DNA of 64,000 bases from Archivesica marissinica. Its lineage: Eukaryota; Mollusca; Bivalvia; Venerida; Vesicomyidae. This document shows, piece by piece, positions 22,987-34,039 of the stretch (position 1 is the stretch's first letter; each line of letters opens with the position of its first letter). A program made the position numbers and the translations under genes. The notes beneath the pieces were generated by a model that saw only the letters and a program-made list of their open reading frames with translations, did not search any database and had not been told where the DNA came from. The stretch is taken from the NCBI GenBank assembly GCA_014843695.1, contig JABXNX010000075.1, forward strand, positions 1 to 64,000. Direction: 5' to 3'.

Positions 22987-23178
22987 GTAGGAATCTTGCA
23001 ATAGGAGGACTAGCGACCCAGAGTTCTTCAAATAGTGCCAATAAAGCTGTGGATGGAATATGGCAGGTCGATAGTTCGAGTTGCAGTATCACGACGCAGG
23101 AATCGAATCCATGGTGGAGTATCAATCTACGGCGCAAAATGCGGATTGACAGCATTGAAATTCTACCATACACAGACG
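22987..23178 (+). CDS. Exon D: N-terminal half of a second FTP-type lectin domain
   Basis: The acceptor is GAATGTTTAG and the donor GTTTGT; 192 nt, 64 codons, phase 1 on both sides. The translation has RNLAIGGLATQSSSNSANKA then VDG, the classic F5/8/FTP start (NLA-G--A-QSS----A--AVDG), followed by SSCSITTQESNPWWSINL. The Arg of the usual WWRVDL is Ser and the Asp is Asn, so the canonical sugar-binding residues are not conserved. It would be completed by exon E. The copy at 61393-61572 is four codons shorter in the loop before SSCSI. Confidence 0.85.
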
Positions 23179-23439
23179 GTTTGTGAATTTGAATTAAAAT
23201 AATCATCATTTGAACACAATTTGATACTGGCAATCTTAGATATTCTTGTAAAGCGAACTGACATATTTTTGAAAACAAGGTTATTTTAATGTGCTAATAA
23301 TCCACTTCATGTAATAAATTCGTATCCACTAATTCCATGTATTTGCGTAAGGAAATAAAATGTATTATATAGGCCCTGAAATTCGACTTTCGGTTAGCTT
23401 TTGACTATACGGTTCTTATATAACTTATAATAATAATGA

Positions 23440-23985
23440 TAAAGACTTTATTTAAAGAGAGAACTCATTTGAACAATTAAGTCAATCTACCATGAGGCCC
23501 TCAACAAATTAAAACATGAACTTGAATAACATAATGAAACATGTAAACAGTAACCAGTAAACCATAATAAGATATAAGCTATAAGAACTAATACTTATAT
23601 TCATGTATAATTGTAAATTATCAGTTTATTAGGTCATTGGTCTGTTCGTTGCACAACCTGATATATAAAGCTTTGAAATGTGGAACAGAATGTGCTATTT
23701 TGATGTGATACGGGAGGGAATTCCACAAGTGTGACACTGAATATAAGAAAGAATGTCTAAAAGTTCAGTGTTTGGCTTAGGAGGGTAAAGTTGGAGATTG
23801 GCGTGTTTTGCCTTCTAACATCGGTAGTTTTGCTTTCGAACAACGGAAGTATATCTGAATTATTGACGCCATCGTGTTCATTGCTTGATTTGTTTTTGCT
23901 ATGCATATATATGAATAAGACAATAAACAAGGCAATCATGCAGGCCACAGATACTAGCAATATTCGGTACAACCCTTCTACACAA
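23440..23985 (-). mobile_element. LINE 3' end (RT C-terminus), 5'-truncated
   Basis: On the minus strand the end of an ORF2 reads RRQNTPISNFTLLSQTLNF and then, with an imperfect frame, SHLWNSLPYHIKIAHSVPHF and LCNEQTNDLIN followed by a stop. LWNSLP-HI---S---FK is the usual C-terminal signature of CR1/L2/RTE-type LINE proteins. The 3' end finishes in AATAAAGTCTTTAT plus ATT repeats. It is present in both duplication copies. Confidence 0.75.
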
Positions 23986-24424
23986 GAGAATAGCGACTAG
24001 TGTGTTCAATTAAACATAGGTATAGTAGTGAGTGAATACACTTTCCCTTCACGACTACGCTATGCTCATATAATTAAATGCACATAGTCTAATGTTGCAT
24101 ATACGGTCCATAGTGTGTGCAAACTATTTCGGGTCCATGTTAATAATGTATTTATTTTCAAAATACCGCTCATGTGTTGTTAATTGTGATAGTAATAAAT
24201 GCAGCCAATGTTTTTTGTTTATAGCTGAACAAAGTTTATTGTAATTAGATATGTGCATTTTTGCACGAGTACCATATATGTGTAAATATGATTGTGTATA
24301 ATTATATAATGAATAAACGAAGTTTCTGTCTTCACCAAAAACAAAGAATGCAGCCAATGTTCCATGAACAACCATGTAAGAATGACATTGTAATCGTATA
24401 TTATGATGCAGCGATGCTTTTCAG

Positions 24425-24604
24425 ATCACATTCGATACTACCACGTATCTGTATCAAATGACAGTACAACCTGGTCGCTCGTGCATACTGATTCTACGAC
24501 TGATCCACATACTGAAGTCGAAGTTCATGCCATTACACAATACCTGAAGATCGGCATGAGTGGGGATGCTACATTGGGTGCTTGTGAGGTCCGAGTATTT
24601 GGAG
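24425..24604 (+). CDS. Exon E: C-terminal half of the second FTP-type lectin domain
   Basis: The acceptor is GCTTTTCAG and the donor GTAAGA; 180 nt, 60 codons, phase 1 on both sides. The translation contains YYHVSVSNDSTTWSLVHTD, HAITQYLKIGM and CEVRVFGG, the standard closing strand of an FTP/F5/8 domain. It joins exon D in frame. Its last 89 bp and the donor are tandemly duplicated immediately downstream. The paralogue is at 63793-63969. Confidence 0.83.
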
Positions 24605-24711
24605 GTAAGAAACAGTCGAAGTTCATGCCATAGCACAACACTTGCAGATCGGCATGAGTGGGCATGCTACATTGGGTGTTTGTGAGGTCCGAGTATTTGG
24701 AGGTAAGAAAC
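24516..24711 (+). repeat. 98-bp tandem duplication of the exon E 3' end with splice donor
   Basis: Units start at 24516 and 24614 (AGTCGAAGTTCATGCCAT). The second unit carries its own GGAGGTAAGA donor and an AG just before TCGAAG. Thus 24616-24702 is a potential 87-nt phase-1 mini-exon (29 codons, no stop). The copy-2 region starts the same duplication before the window ends. Confidence 0.85.
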
Positions 24712-24769
24712 ATGTTCAAGTACATAATTACGAACCAAAATGACATTATGTTTTATTGATGTAATCCAT

Positions 24770-25065
24770 AGCCATGATGGGGATCTGCAGATAGGAGACA
24801 ATGTGGAATTTAAATGTCTTTACTAACGGCACAATCGTAATGGCTCCCGAGGAGCTCGAGCGCCAGCCATTTTGAACCTGAAGCGAAATCGCACGTTTAT
24901 TTAACATCGCTACCGGTTGCCCATTTGAGCGAATATCAGTTAACCAAACAACACCTTTACTGGACAGGCTCCATCGGTTAAATATTGCTTAGTGCTCCGT
25001 AAGAAACTGCCAACTTATTCATATAAAGATATAAAGAAACACGATCTGAGCGGAACTGGAACACT
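24770..25065 (-). mobile_element. Composite SINE remnants, families C and D, reverse orientation
   Basis: GGCACAATCGTAATGGCTCC (family C), CATCGCTACCGGTTGCCCAT (B/D tail) and CAGGCTCCATCGGTTAA followed by AAGAAACTGCCAAC (family D) occur in succession. They suggest nested or adjacent old insertions. Confidence 0.55.
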
Positions 25066-25069
25066 TGAC

Positions 25070-26355
25070 CATCACGATATCACTGTATGTATCTCTAATC
25101 ATTGCATGTATTACATGATTGCATATATGATCTTAAATGTATCGTTTTGATTAACGTTTGATAATATTTCAATTCTAATAATTGTTTGAATGTAATAGCT
25201 GTATCCTTTTATATTAAAGAGCTTTGTATTCCATTGTATATTACCTTTGTATCTGATGTTGCTCAAAAATGATTAATGTGCAGACAGGAAGTATTAAACA
25301 GACAGTAACAGTTGTGACCCACCATGGGCAAAATCAGTCTTAATGCCTCCAGCAGCAGCATCTCGCTCTCGCTCTATATGTTTTTCCTCTTCCCCTTGGT
25401 ATACGGTTGCACTTACAACACTTCAAAAAAGTTGAAAATCAAACAGCCATCAAAGAACAATACGATGTGGTGTCGAGTCGGAGAAAGTTAGTAGGCAAAT
25501 TGAACCCACCTGGTGTTCGCCATTTCGCCAGTCTTGAATAGTGTCCGTTAGCGGCATTTCGGAAAGCTTCAGATGCATGCACAAAGTTGCCCTCCTAATT
25601 GCAAACGAAAAAAAAGAGTGTTTGCGCAACCCAATGCATGTTAACGAATAACACACCGTTCGTCACACTTCGTATATCATTCGCAACAAATAGTTCCCCA
25701 AGGTTTGCCTTTCGTTATATTTCAAATTATGTAGCACATGTTCAAACAGTTTCGGTCAACAATCGCCAGAATTGACAAATTCACCCAATTCGACAGGCTG
25801 TGTTTAATGGATTCGCCTGTGTGAGGAGACTATTATGTCTAAACAAATAAAAAATGAGCTAACTATACCATCAGCTAATTCCATAAGCCTTCTAGTGATA
25901 GCAATACCATGTGTGCAGCTTCTTCCAGTCCAAAGTTATTTTACTTTGGATAATGGGCTTCTCGTGAGTAATATTCTGAGCAAACTGATATCACAGATTA
26001 GCAATACTTCTGATTTACTTTACTAAGATTTGGATAAACAGTGACATCAAAACACCATAACAACCAATATGTTTCACATGACACAACTAGTCATGTTTGG
26101 TATCAAATTAACGATAATGGCCATTCTTGTGCTTGGTACATTGCTGAATTTAGTAGTACATTATCAATATGGATTATATATACAATAATAATAATAAACC
26201 AGGCGTTAAACATGTGCACATTAATTTTAATATAGTTGCTTCACATCAAGTTGGTACCCATTTTGTTTCTTTGAATCGAATCGTTTTGTTTTGCGTTTTG
26301 CTCTGTTCAAATCCAAACCATTTTCTACTAAATCAATTCATCTCAGTTAAAAAGG
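25070..26355. other. Intronic sequence without recognised feature
   Basis: This is the gap between the exon E duplicate and the next SINE. No exon with splice sites, transposon end or tandem repeat was recognised. A GC-richer stretch near 25310-25660 may be an unidentified repeat. Confidence 0.4.
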
Positions 26356-26359
26356 TTAA

Positions 26360-26580
26360 ACTTTATTTACTTTACAACGATTGCTAAATAAGTGTTAACA
26401 ACTTATATTAAACACTATCGTTGGTGGGGATTAAAGCGTAAAGGTGGTCAATCGTGTGGGACGAAACCAGAATGCCCGGAGAAAACCGACCTGTCCGATC
26501 TGGCGAACACCGTACCATCTCACATGCTACAATCAGATACAATGTGTTGCATTGGTGAGAAGCGAGCGTGCTAACAATTG
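26360..26580 (-). mobile_element. SINE family A, reverse orientation
   Basis: It begins with the tail complement TTTACAACGATTGCTAAATA. The body (AATGCCCGGAGAAAACCGAC) follows, and it ends in the tRNA-head complement GCATTGGTGAGAAGCGAGCG. The head then continues as a tandem array. Confidence 0.75.
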
Positions 26581-26850
26581 CATTGATGAGAGTCGGGCGT
26601 GCTAACCACTGTATTGGTGATAAGGGAGCGTGCTAACCACTGCATTGGTGAGAAGCTAGCGTGCTAACCACTACACTGGTGAGAAGCGAGCTTGCTAACC
26701 ATTGCATTGGTGATAAGCCAGCATACTAACCACTGCATTGGTGAGAAGCGAGCATGCTAACCACTACATTTGTGAGAAGCGAGCATACTAACACGAGCAT
26801 ACAAACCACTGCATTGGTGAGAAGCGATCGAGCTAACCACTGCACTTGTT
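26550..26850 (-). repeat. Minisatellite of about 31 bp derived from the SINE-A head
   Basis: About nine units of GCATTGGTGAGAAGCGAGCG plus TGCTAACCACT. The reverse complement, AGTGGTTAGCACGCTCGCTT, is the tRNA D-arm/anticodon part of SINE-A, contiguous with the SINE at 26360-26580. Confidence 0.85.
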
Positions 26851-26932
26851 TGTGCTTAGTGATTCTCTAGATATTAAATATTCCTAACAGTTGCAAGTCA
26901 TACTACTTTCACAGCCACCTCGCTTTCTTTAG

Positions 26933-27079
26933 ATTGCCAGGAAAATATGTGCGGGTATGACTGTACGAAGAAATGCTATTGTAAAAATAGCGTTATATCA
27001 GTGGAAGACAGGATGCTGGGTATTTGTACATCCGGATGTCTCGGTAGATGGACTGGTGTAGGCGAACAATGTGACATCG
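26933..27079 (+). CDS. Exon F: EGF-like module, eight cysteines
   Basis: The acceptor is GCTTTCTTTAG and the donor GTAAGC; 147 nt, 49 codons, phase 1 on both sides. The translation begins DCQENMCGYDCTKKCYC and ends with WTGVGEQCDI. Eight cysteines are present, although the segment between the fifth and sixth (KNSVISVEDRMLGI) is longer than in its neighbours. It follows the second FTP domain, so the protein returns to EGF modules here. Confidence 0.8.
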
Positions 27080-27364
27080 GTAAGCATATACTGTTCATGT
27101 TAATATTGTAGAAAGCTATTCATTGACTATACCATTTCAATGTTCTCATTTCAATTGTTAACAAGTTGTAATTTCTCATTCGATAATTTCCAGATTATAT
27201 TTCGAGTACTCGAGTCTCTGAATTTCGACAAATGCATAAATGTAATTTAATGAGTGGGATATGAAATTAATTTTGCGAGACAAAGCTTTTCACTATGATA
27301 ATACAGATATAGTTTATGTATACAAAGGAAACATGCTCAACAATACACACACTAATATCATACA

Positions 27365-27455
27365 TACTCTTACATATAGTACACATACAGTACACATATA
27401 GTACACATACAGTACACATATACTACACATATACTACACATATAGTACACATATA
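27365..27455 (+). repeat. Short tandem repeat, 10-12 bp (ATAGTACACAT type)
   Basis: About eight units of TATAGTACACA/TACAGTACACA/TATACTACACA follow one another in the intron after exon F. Confidence 0.85.
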
Positions 27456-27734
27456 TGATTTTAAAGATGCACATAATGGAATGTTAGGATAATAGAGAGG
27501 CTTAAATCACACACGTGAACACAAACACTCGCTCCCAAGCGCACGTGCAGGATGCCAAACATCAGAACCAGAACATTTATGACAGAGTGAAGGGGAATAG
27601 TTTGGATGATTGGAACTAAGTGATGGTCAACACATACAGTATAGTTCCAATAATTCATTTATTACAATGATTTCAAGAATGTACACATCCATGGTTGGTT
27701 GTTGAACAAGAATAAGAACTCTAATAGTGATTGG

Positions 27735-28245
27735 AGTTGTAACTAAAGTTGTAGCTGGAGTTATAACTCAAGTTGTAGCTGGAGTTTAACTCAAGTTGTA
27801 GCTGGAGTTTAACTCAAGTTGTAGCTGGAGTTTAACTCAAGTTGTAGCTGGAGTTTAACTCAAGTTGTAGCTGGAGTTTAGCTCAAGTTGTAGATGGAGT
27901 TTAACTCAAGTTGTAGCTGGAGTTTAACTCAAGTTGTAGGTATAGTTTAACTCAAGTTGTAGATGGAGTTTAACTCAGTGTGTGTTTAACTCAAGTTGTA
28001 GCTGGAGTTTAACTCAGGTTGTAGATATAGTTTAACTCAAGTTGTAGATGGAGTTTAACTCAGGTTGTAGATATAGTTTAACTCTAGTTGTAGCTGGAGT
28101 TTAACTCAGGTTGTAGCTGGAGTTTAACTAAAGTTGTAGCTGTAGTTTAACTCAAGTTGTAGCTGGAGTTTAACTCAAGTTGTAGATGGAGTTTAACTCA
28201 AGTTGTAGCTGGAGTTTAACTCAAGTTGTAGATGGAGTTTAACAC
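27735..28245 (+). repeat. Minisatellite, 23-bp unit, about 22 copies
   Basis: The unit is GGAGTTTAACTCAAGTTGTA plus GCT, with variants (GATGGAGTTT, GTATAGTTT) and one shortened unit near 27977. Confidence 0.93.
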
Positions 28246-28249
28246 TCTG

Positions 28250-29690
28250 AACTATATATATAAAAACAGCAATGAATAATATGTCTTATCCATCAATACT
28301 CCTGAAAGACATATCTATATATTCAAATTGTACATTATATGTCACAGTGGCAATTGTTATTTCTGGCATTATCATTTCACAACCAATCAATGAGTCCAGT
28401 GTCATCAAAGACTCGGATGCCTGACTATAAATCTTCTATAGCGAGATATCCAACAGATATCGACATATTAAATAAACATCACATATTCTATCAAATAAAT
28501 GTAGCATTGAGCAATTTAATCCTTCAATATACATTTAAATACACTCTTTATAAAGCTTACCATTTGTGGAACGATGTGTTTTCCTTTCGCCCAATTAATT
28601 ATCTCCCAACGTGGTTGTTAAGCAAATAACAAAACCCTGCAAATAAGTATTATGTGTGTGTAAGAGACAAGATGCAATTGTGAATGTTATGTTATTATTA
28701 TTAATAACTATTAGAAACAGACAATTCAATGCTGCTAGCTTGACCTTTACCAGAAGAACATTCAATGTAAATGTTGTACTTATTTACTGCCAACATATGG
28801 AATGCCAACACAAACAAGTTCACTTGAAACCTGTATATTATCTTTGTACACTGAATGCAATAACTCCCAAAACATTTGAAAGCATATTTACCTTGTTAAA
28901 ATATAAAACTGTCCAACACTAAAATAAAATACACGTGGTCACTCTCAGTGACTGGGATATGGTGGCACTGAACAGCTGATCGGTCTCGTGAGCTTCCATG
29001 TGGTGGGTTATATTCTAAATATATACCTGAAATTCTGAACATTTCAGTCAATGGGACATAACTGATAACTCTGCTTAATTAAATAGTTCACATTGTTACA
29101 TATACATAGCTACATTTGTTCACAGTTAATCTGATTCAGGATAATATTTATTTAAGCACATTTGGATAATTCCGATCATATTTCATCATACTACATGTAT
29201 GAACTAGATGTCGGCACCGTCGATTATTCGATGTAGAGCTGTGTATGTAGATGTCTTGTAGAAGTGTGTCTAAAGTTGTTGATCTAAGGCGATTGTCTCC
29301 CAATGTGATTATATTCTGGCTGGTGATGCCTACGTAGATAAGTATATATATTTCTAGACGTCTAGGGGGGTCAAGTACACTAGGTGATTACATTTACGTT
29401 TCTTTGGTCCCTTTTAGAGCCACGCTCATCAATCATTTTGTGTCATCACGAATATGCATGAAAACGGAACCGACAGTTAGCATATTGTCGCCTCAGTGAC
29501 CACATGGTTAATTCGCTAACTCACTCATTACCGATGACCATATCATTAGCGATGGTGGATAATTCATTGCGGCAACTTTGACAACCAGAAACTCGCAAAA
29601 GTCTATGCTGCGGCTGCGAGATGTGTCCCGGGGCAACGTGTAGTGTATGGTTACTCTGAGACATAGCACATATCTTGAGTAATTATTTGC
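28250..29690. other. Intronic sequence without recognised feature
   Basis: Open frames of 88-96 codons at 28339-28922 have no recognisable domain and biased AT-rich composition, and I do not call them genes. No splice-bounded EGF-like exon was found. Confidence 0.45.
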
Positions 29691-29717
29691 ACCTGTATAT
29701 GTTATTGACTATTATAG

Positions 29718-29858
29718 AATGTACAGACGCTCAATGGGGACAGTCGTGTGAAAAGCATTGCGGTAATTGTTACGCGTCTGCAATATGTGACGTCAAAACT
29801 GGGGAGTGTCCTGCAGGATGTGATGCCGGTTACATGAATACACCAACATGCACAACAG
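29718..29858 (+). CDS. Exon G: EGF-like module, eight cysteines
   Basis: The acceptor is CTATTATAG and the donor GTACGT; 141 nt, 47 codons, phase 1 on both sides. The translation begins ECTDAQWGQSCEKHCGNC and ends GYMNTPTCTT. WGQ-C---CG-C is the typical start of MEGF/SCARF EGF modules. It is closely similar in plan to exon J. A short TG run follows the donor (29862-29882). Confidence 0.87.
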
Positions 29859-30184
29859 GTACGTGTGTGTGTGTGTGTGTGTATACACATCAGTAATTAT
29901 TTATAATTTATGTCCGTATAATTGTATATGTGTGTTATAAATAACATACTGCATACCGGGTAACAGTCCGTATTGCCAGTTCTGATGAATGACTAGCGAC
30001 AGAGGTGATACACACTACCGAATGCATCCGAAACACATTGTGGTAGTTATTTTATTATGCCGAACATTACTTGCGTTCATGAAATTGAATGCAAATTTAC
30101 CTTTCAAATATATAGATAATCCGTCCCCTATAGTTGTTTATAAAACAACAATAATTTGTATTATGTTAGGACGAACTTTCTTGT

Positions 30185-30650
30185 CTGGCAATATGTTGTA
30201 CCATCGTTTCGTTATAAGATAGTTATGTTGTACCATCGTTTCGTTATAAGATAGTTATATTGTACCATCGTTTCGTTATAAGATAGTTATGTTGTACCAT
30301 CGTTTCGTTATAAGATAGTTATATTGTACCATCGTTTCGTTATAAGATAGTTATGTTATACCATCGTTTCGTTATAAGATAGTTATGTTGTACCATCGTT
30401 TCGTTATAAGATAGTTATGTTGTTCCATCGTTTCGTTATAAGATAGTTATGTTGTACCATCGTTTCGCTATAAGATAGTTATGTTGTACCATCGTTTCGT
30501 TATTATATAGTTATGTTGTACCATCGTTTCGTTATAAGATAGTTATATTGTACCATCGTTTCGTTATAAGATAGTTATGTTGTACCATCGTTTCATTATA
30601 AGATTGTTATGTTGTACCATCGTTTCGTTATTAGATAGTTATGTTGTACA
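30185..30650 (+). repeat. Minisatellite, 32-bp unit, about 14 copies
   Basis: The unit is ATAGTTATGTTGTACCATCG plus TTTCGTTATAAG, very homogeneous, between exons G and H. Confidence 0.95.
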
Positions 30651-31003
30651 CATTAAGAGCCTAAGTAACAAGCTACAATCGCTTGCTTTACGCGTAATTT
30701 CGGAATTATAAATCAACCTGCTTGTAACAGTCTCGGATGTTACCGTCACGCGGGTAATAGTTAAAAATATATGATGCTGGAGAATGGTGTAACAGTTTGT
30801 TCGGAAGCTTGACCTCACAGTTACCAGGGTTAATCCCCACTGAGTTGACCTCTAGCAATCGAGACAAACTTCCGGGTTGCAAATACAAAAGGTTGTGTTT
30901 GAATGCAGATCTCGGGTGAGGATAATATAGCAACCTTAGTCATAATTAAACTATATGTGATGCATGTAGATCTGGGCTATGCTTGTATTTTATTGTATTT
31001 TAG

Positions 31004-31143
31004 AGTGTACTGATGGCCACTATGGCTTGAACTGTCAGCACAGTTGTAGTGGACGTTGCATTAACAACGACGTGTGTAGAAAGACAGACGGTCACTGTGT
31101 CAATGGCTGTAGTCCAGGATATATGGCGTAAAATGCGACCAAA
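31004..31143 (+). pseudogene. Exon H: EGF-like module with a one-base frame defect
   Basis: The acceptor is TGTATTTTAG and the donor GTGAGA. The translation ECTDGHYGLNCQHSCSGRC to CVNGCSPGYMA is a clear eight-cysteine EGF module. However, a stop (TAA) follows GYMA, and the expected final KCDQ is in the next frame. The exon is 140 nt, one short of a multiple of three, unlike all other exons of the gene. This is either a real frameshift, which would truncate the protein before exons I and J unless the exon is skipped, or an assembly error. Confidence 0.8.
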
Positions 31144-31472
31144 GTGAGAATAACTACAATAGTAACTGTTCTTTTACAGTAAATTATTTTGAACTTAAAT
31201 GCTATATTTTAGTTGTTCGTAATATCTGACATATTGAAATATGTACAACACGTATGCATTCAATTGTAGTATTTGCTCTACCATAGTATGTTCGTATGAA
31301 GCAGTATATTATATAGGTTATTGTGGTGCTGCATGCAGAGAGTAAATGCATTGCGATTGCCTCCGCATCAGCCGTTACATTTGTCGTTACGTTGATGAGA
31401 AGCTCTTTGTATAAATCCTGTTTCCGTAAAATAATATGCCCAACATAACTTAAATTCATCAATTACGTACAG

Positions 31473-31619
31473 TTTGTGCTAACGGTTATTATGGTGGAGG
31501 ATGCAGCAAGTCATGTGGAGAAAACTGCCAACGTGCTGGAGGGTATATCTGTGATCACGTTAATGGGATCTGTTTGCAAGGATGTAATCCAGGGTGGGAC
31601 GGTGCTTACTGCGATACCG
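31473..31619 (+). CDS. Exon I: EGF-like module, eight cysteines
   Basis: The acceptor is TACGTACAG and the donor GTAAGA; 147 nt, 49 codons, phase 1 on both sides. The translation begins VCANGYYGGGCSKSCGENC and ends GCNPGWDGAYCDT, an intact EGF module with the C-PGW-G--C ending. Confidence 0.87.
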
Positions 31620-32413
31620 GTAAGATAAAACGATGAACATAGGCATACTATATACTCACGTGCTACTTCATATCATCCTATCATCCAATTATCAATACCA
31701 TTTATTTACCTGTAGATAATTGCGCCATCGCATTGTATTAATATGTGTATTGGACTAGTCAATACTACTCACAACGAACGCAGAGAAAGGAAACAAATTA
31801 AATGAGTGTTATAGTAGCCTATATAAGATTGATATATTCGTAGTGAAAATATACATAGTTTGTGGTGATTGATCTGTCCTGTTTAACGAGTTTTCACTAT
31901 ACACAGCATAGTATTGAAATCAGGAAACTGTTCAATATTCAATCCTGTTGTTTTGATTTTTAAATTTCCACCAACCGAGGCATATGGGCGACTGGGCGTC
32001 GGTTCATTGGTCTAACTGAGGCATCCCTGACAGGTGCGTCTTTCGTCTAGAATATGAAATAACATTATTTATCTATTTCTGAACGGCGGCCTTTTAAGAT
32101 CACATCTTCCACGATTTGACAACCCACGACAGCTAGACGTTTCTGGTTGTTTCGTCTTCATCGCAGCCGCATCCAGGATAGAAGTCGTGTTGTTCCGTCG
32201 CAAAATATGATCTGGTTAAAACTATGTACAGCGCCAGCTATCAGCCATTGTATTGTTGTCATAACTTGTAGTCAGTCCAACCTATGTGCGTGTGTTCTCG
32301 ATTAAACCGTTCACTGCAATGATCATTAATCTAAACATAATTTTGAAATATATTAAAAATGTAGTATCGTGTTTTAAGCACAACATGAATAATTTGTTTT
32401 CTTACACCTACAG

Positions 32414-32551
32414 CATGTCAGAGCGGTTCGTGGGGTCAAGCGTGTAAAACTGTCTGTGGTCATTGCTCTGAAGGACCGTGCAATGCTGTAAACGGTGAAT
32501 GTGATACCGGTTGCTCTGCCGGATATAAGACTACACCATTATGTACTACAG
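32414..32551 (+). CDS. Exon J: EGF-like module, eight cysteines
   Basis: The acceptor is ACACCTACAG and the donor GTAAAA; 138 nt, 46 codons, phase 1 on both sides. The translation begins ACQSGSWGQACKTVCGHC and ends GYKTTPLCTT, close to exon G. It is the last exon recognised before the satellite block. No transmembrane or cytoplasmic exon was found downstream before the gap. Confidence 0.86.
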
Positions 32552-32569
32552 GTAAAAGCTGTAAACTAT

Positions 32570-32770
32570 CATAGCGTCTCCGTGGACGTGGTTAAGGCGT
32601 CCGTTTGCGGAGCGGGAGGTCTACGGTTACAACCTCTTCATGGGGTCAATTCTCATACGGCCGGTTGGTGAGCCGCCAGCTAGTTAAATAATGATTACCG
32701 AGCAAAGGGTTCGGGAAGTAATGATATTCACAAAAAGAGGTGTCTCATATGTCAGAAATGGCTGGCCCTA
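32570..32770 (+). mobile_element. tRNA-derived SINE, class II-like head with a different body
   Basis: GCGTCTCCGTGGACGTGGTT, then AAGGCGTCCGTTTG and a degenerate B-box (GGTTACAACC), resembles the family D head. The body (ACGGCCGGTTGGTGAGCCGC) differs from families A-D. Confidence 0.55.
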
Positions 32771-32779
32771 TACATAGGG

Positions 32780-33435
32780 GTGACACTATGATAAACAAAC
32801 ATTTAATAACATTGCGCGTACAATGACCTTCACTGCGCAGGCGTATCAAAATGAAATCAACAGAACAATGCATTAAAATCAGATGCTACATCAAATAGAA
32901 ATAATTTGTCTCTGTCTCTAAAATGATACGCCAGCTTCAATCAGCAGAAATGCATCTAAAACAGGTAGAATATAACATAGGTATAAGTTCTGTATTATCG
33001 AAATGAAATGTGCATATATGCACTAAAACAGATTCTACATACAAGAGAAATAACCTCAGTAAGATGGTCGTATCAAATTGAAAACAGTAGAAATGCACTC
33101 TGAAACATACCTCTTTTAATGCATTTCTGCTAACTTCATTTTGTTATGATGGGTATCAGTTCAGAGAATATTTCGCTGATCATATTACTCTTGTTATGTA
33201 TCATTTCTGTTTCAAATTATAAACAATTAGTTGTAACATATTTATTACTATACTAGTATACTAGAGGACATACAAAACGCACATTTCGGATAAGGGTGTT
33301 TTTACATGAAAAACAATAATTATATAATTAAATACATAGTTTTAAACATTTTAGATTATTGTTCGTTGTTCAGTTTGTGTTTTGTAATAAAGCTGTGATA
33401 TATCTTTGATGGAATCCGTCGTATTTCGTGTTCAT

Positions 33436-33468
<33 letters not shown>

Positions 33469-34035
33469 TAATGTAGGTGAGCGTTTTCTATGCCCTCTAG
33501 TATATATAATGCATATCATAGTTTTAATGCGTTTTAATCACCCTATCACATATATTATATTATATTAAATAAATGAACAATTATGGTACAGATAGTTCAA
33601 ATGGCAATATAGGCATTTTAATTGAGAATGACTGAACATTACGCTTTTACAATGGACAACGCAATGTTATAAGTGTTGTACACGATTGAGATTAGGTCAT
33701 TATGTACTTTCCAAATTGATTTGTAATTAGCAGCTTCAAATTACGATACCTAGATGGGATTGCACCCACGTGTCAACTTTATTTTCATAAACCCAGTTTG
33801 TACATACACATATATATGAGATCAATTACTAATATACATATAATATATTTTGAACCCCAAATTCCCAATTGATTTCTTAATCACTAGTTTTTAATGGGCT
33901 GTACGATTTGTACGCATAGTCCTAAACACAAAAAGCTGGACATTTGCAAACACACACTAAGTATACCATCAACACAAAGGAAACAGTAATCTCATAAGAA
34001 TTTTTCAAATGTTTACGAGCAATAAGGATTTAGCT
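32780..34035. other. AT-rich spacer with a short AAT microsatellite
   Basis: No exon or transposon end was recognised. An (AAT)n run of about 30 bp lies at 33438-33468. A 12-bp imperfect inverted repeat (AGTAGAAATGCA / TGCATTTCTGCT) occurs at about 33086-33131. Confidence 0.5.
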
Positions 34036-34039
34036 AACC

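Larger units (their letters stand above)
11925..24711 (+). repeat. Segmental duplication, copy 1
   Basis: This block is repeated in the same orientation at 46568-64000. Shared landmarks in the same order are exon A, a head-deleted SINE-A, a tRNA-like block, exon B, a 2.4-kb transposon, exon C, exon D, a LINE 3' end and exon E. Homology starts at GGGCATATTGCCGAATATTA (about 11928 and 46572). The copies differ by substitutions and by several insertions listed separately. The left edge lies about 100 bp right of a minisatellite. Confidence 0.92.

Noticed and set aside
28339..28922. Two plus-strand frames of 96 and 88 codons between exons F and G
   Set aside because: Low-complexity hydrophobic translation without cysteine pattern or known motif; more likely chance open frames in an intron.
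33080..33135. Short imperfect inverted repeat as a hairpin RNA or terminator
   Set aside because: Only about 11 of 12 bases pair, with no conservation evidence and no second copy in this window to compare.
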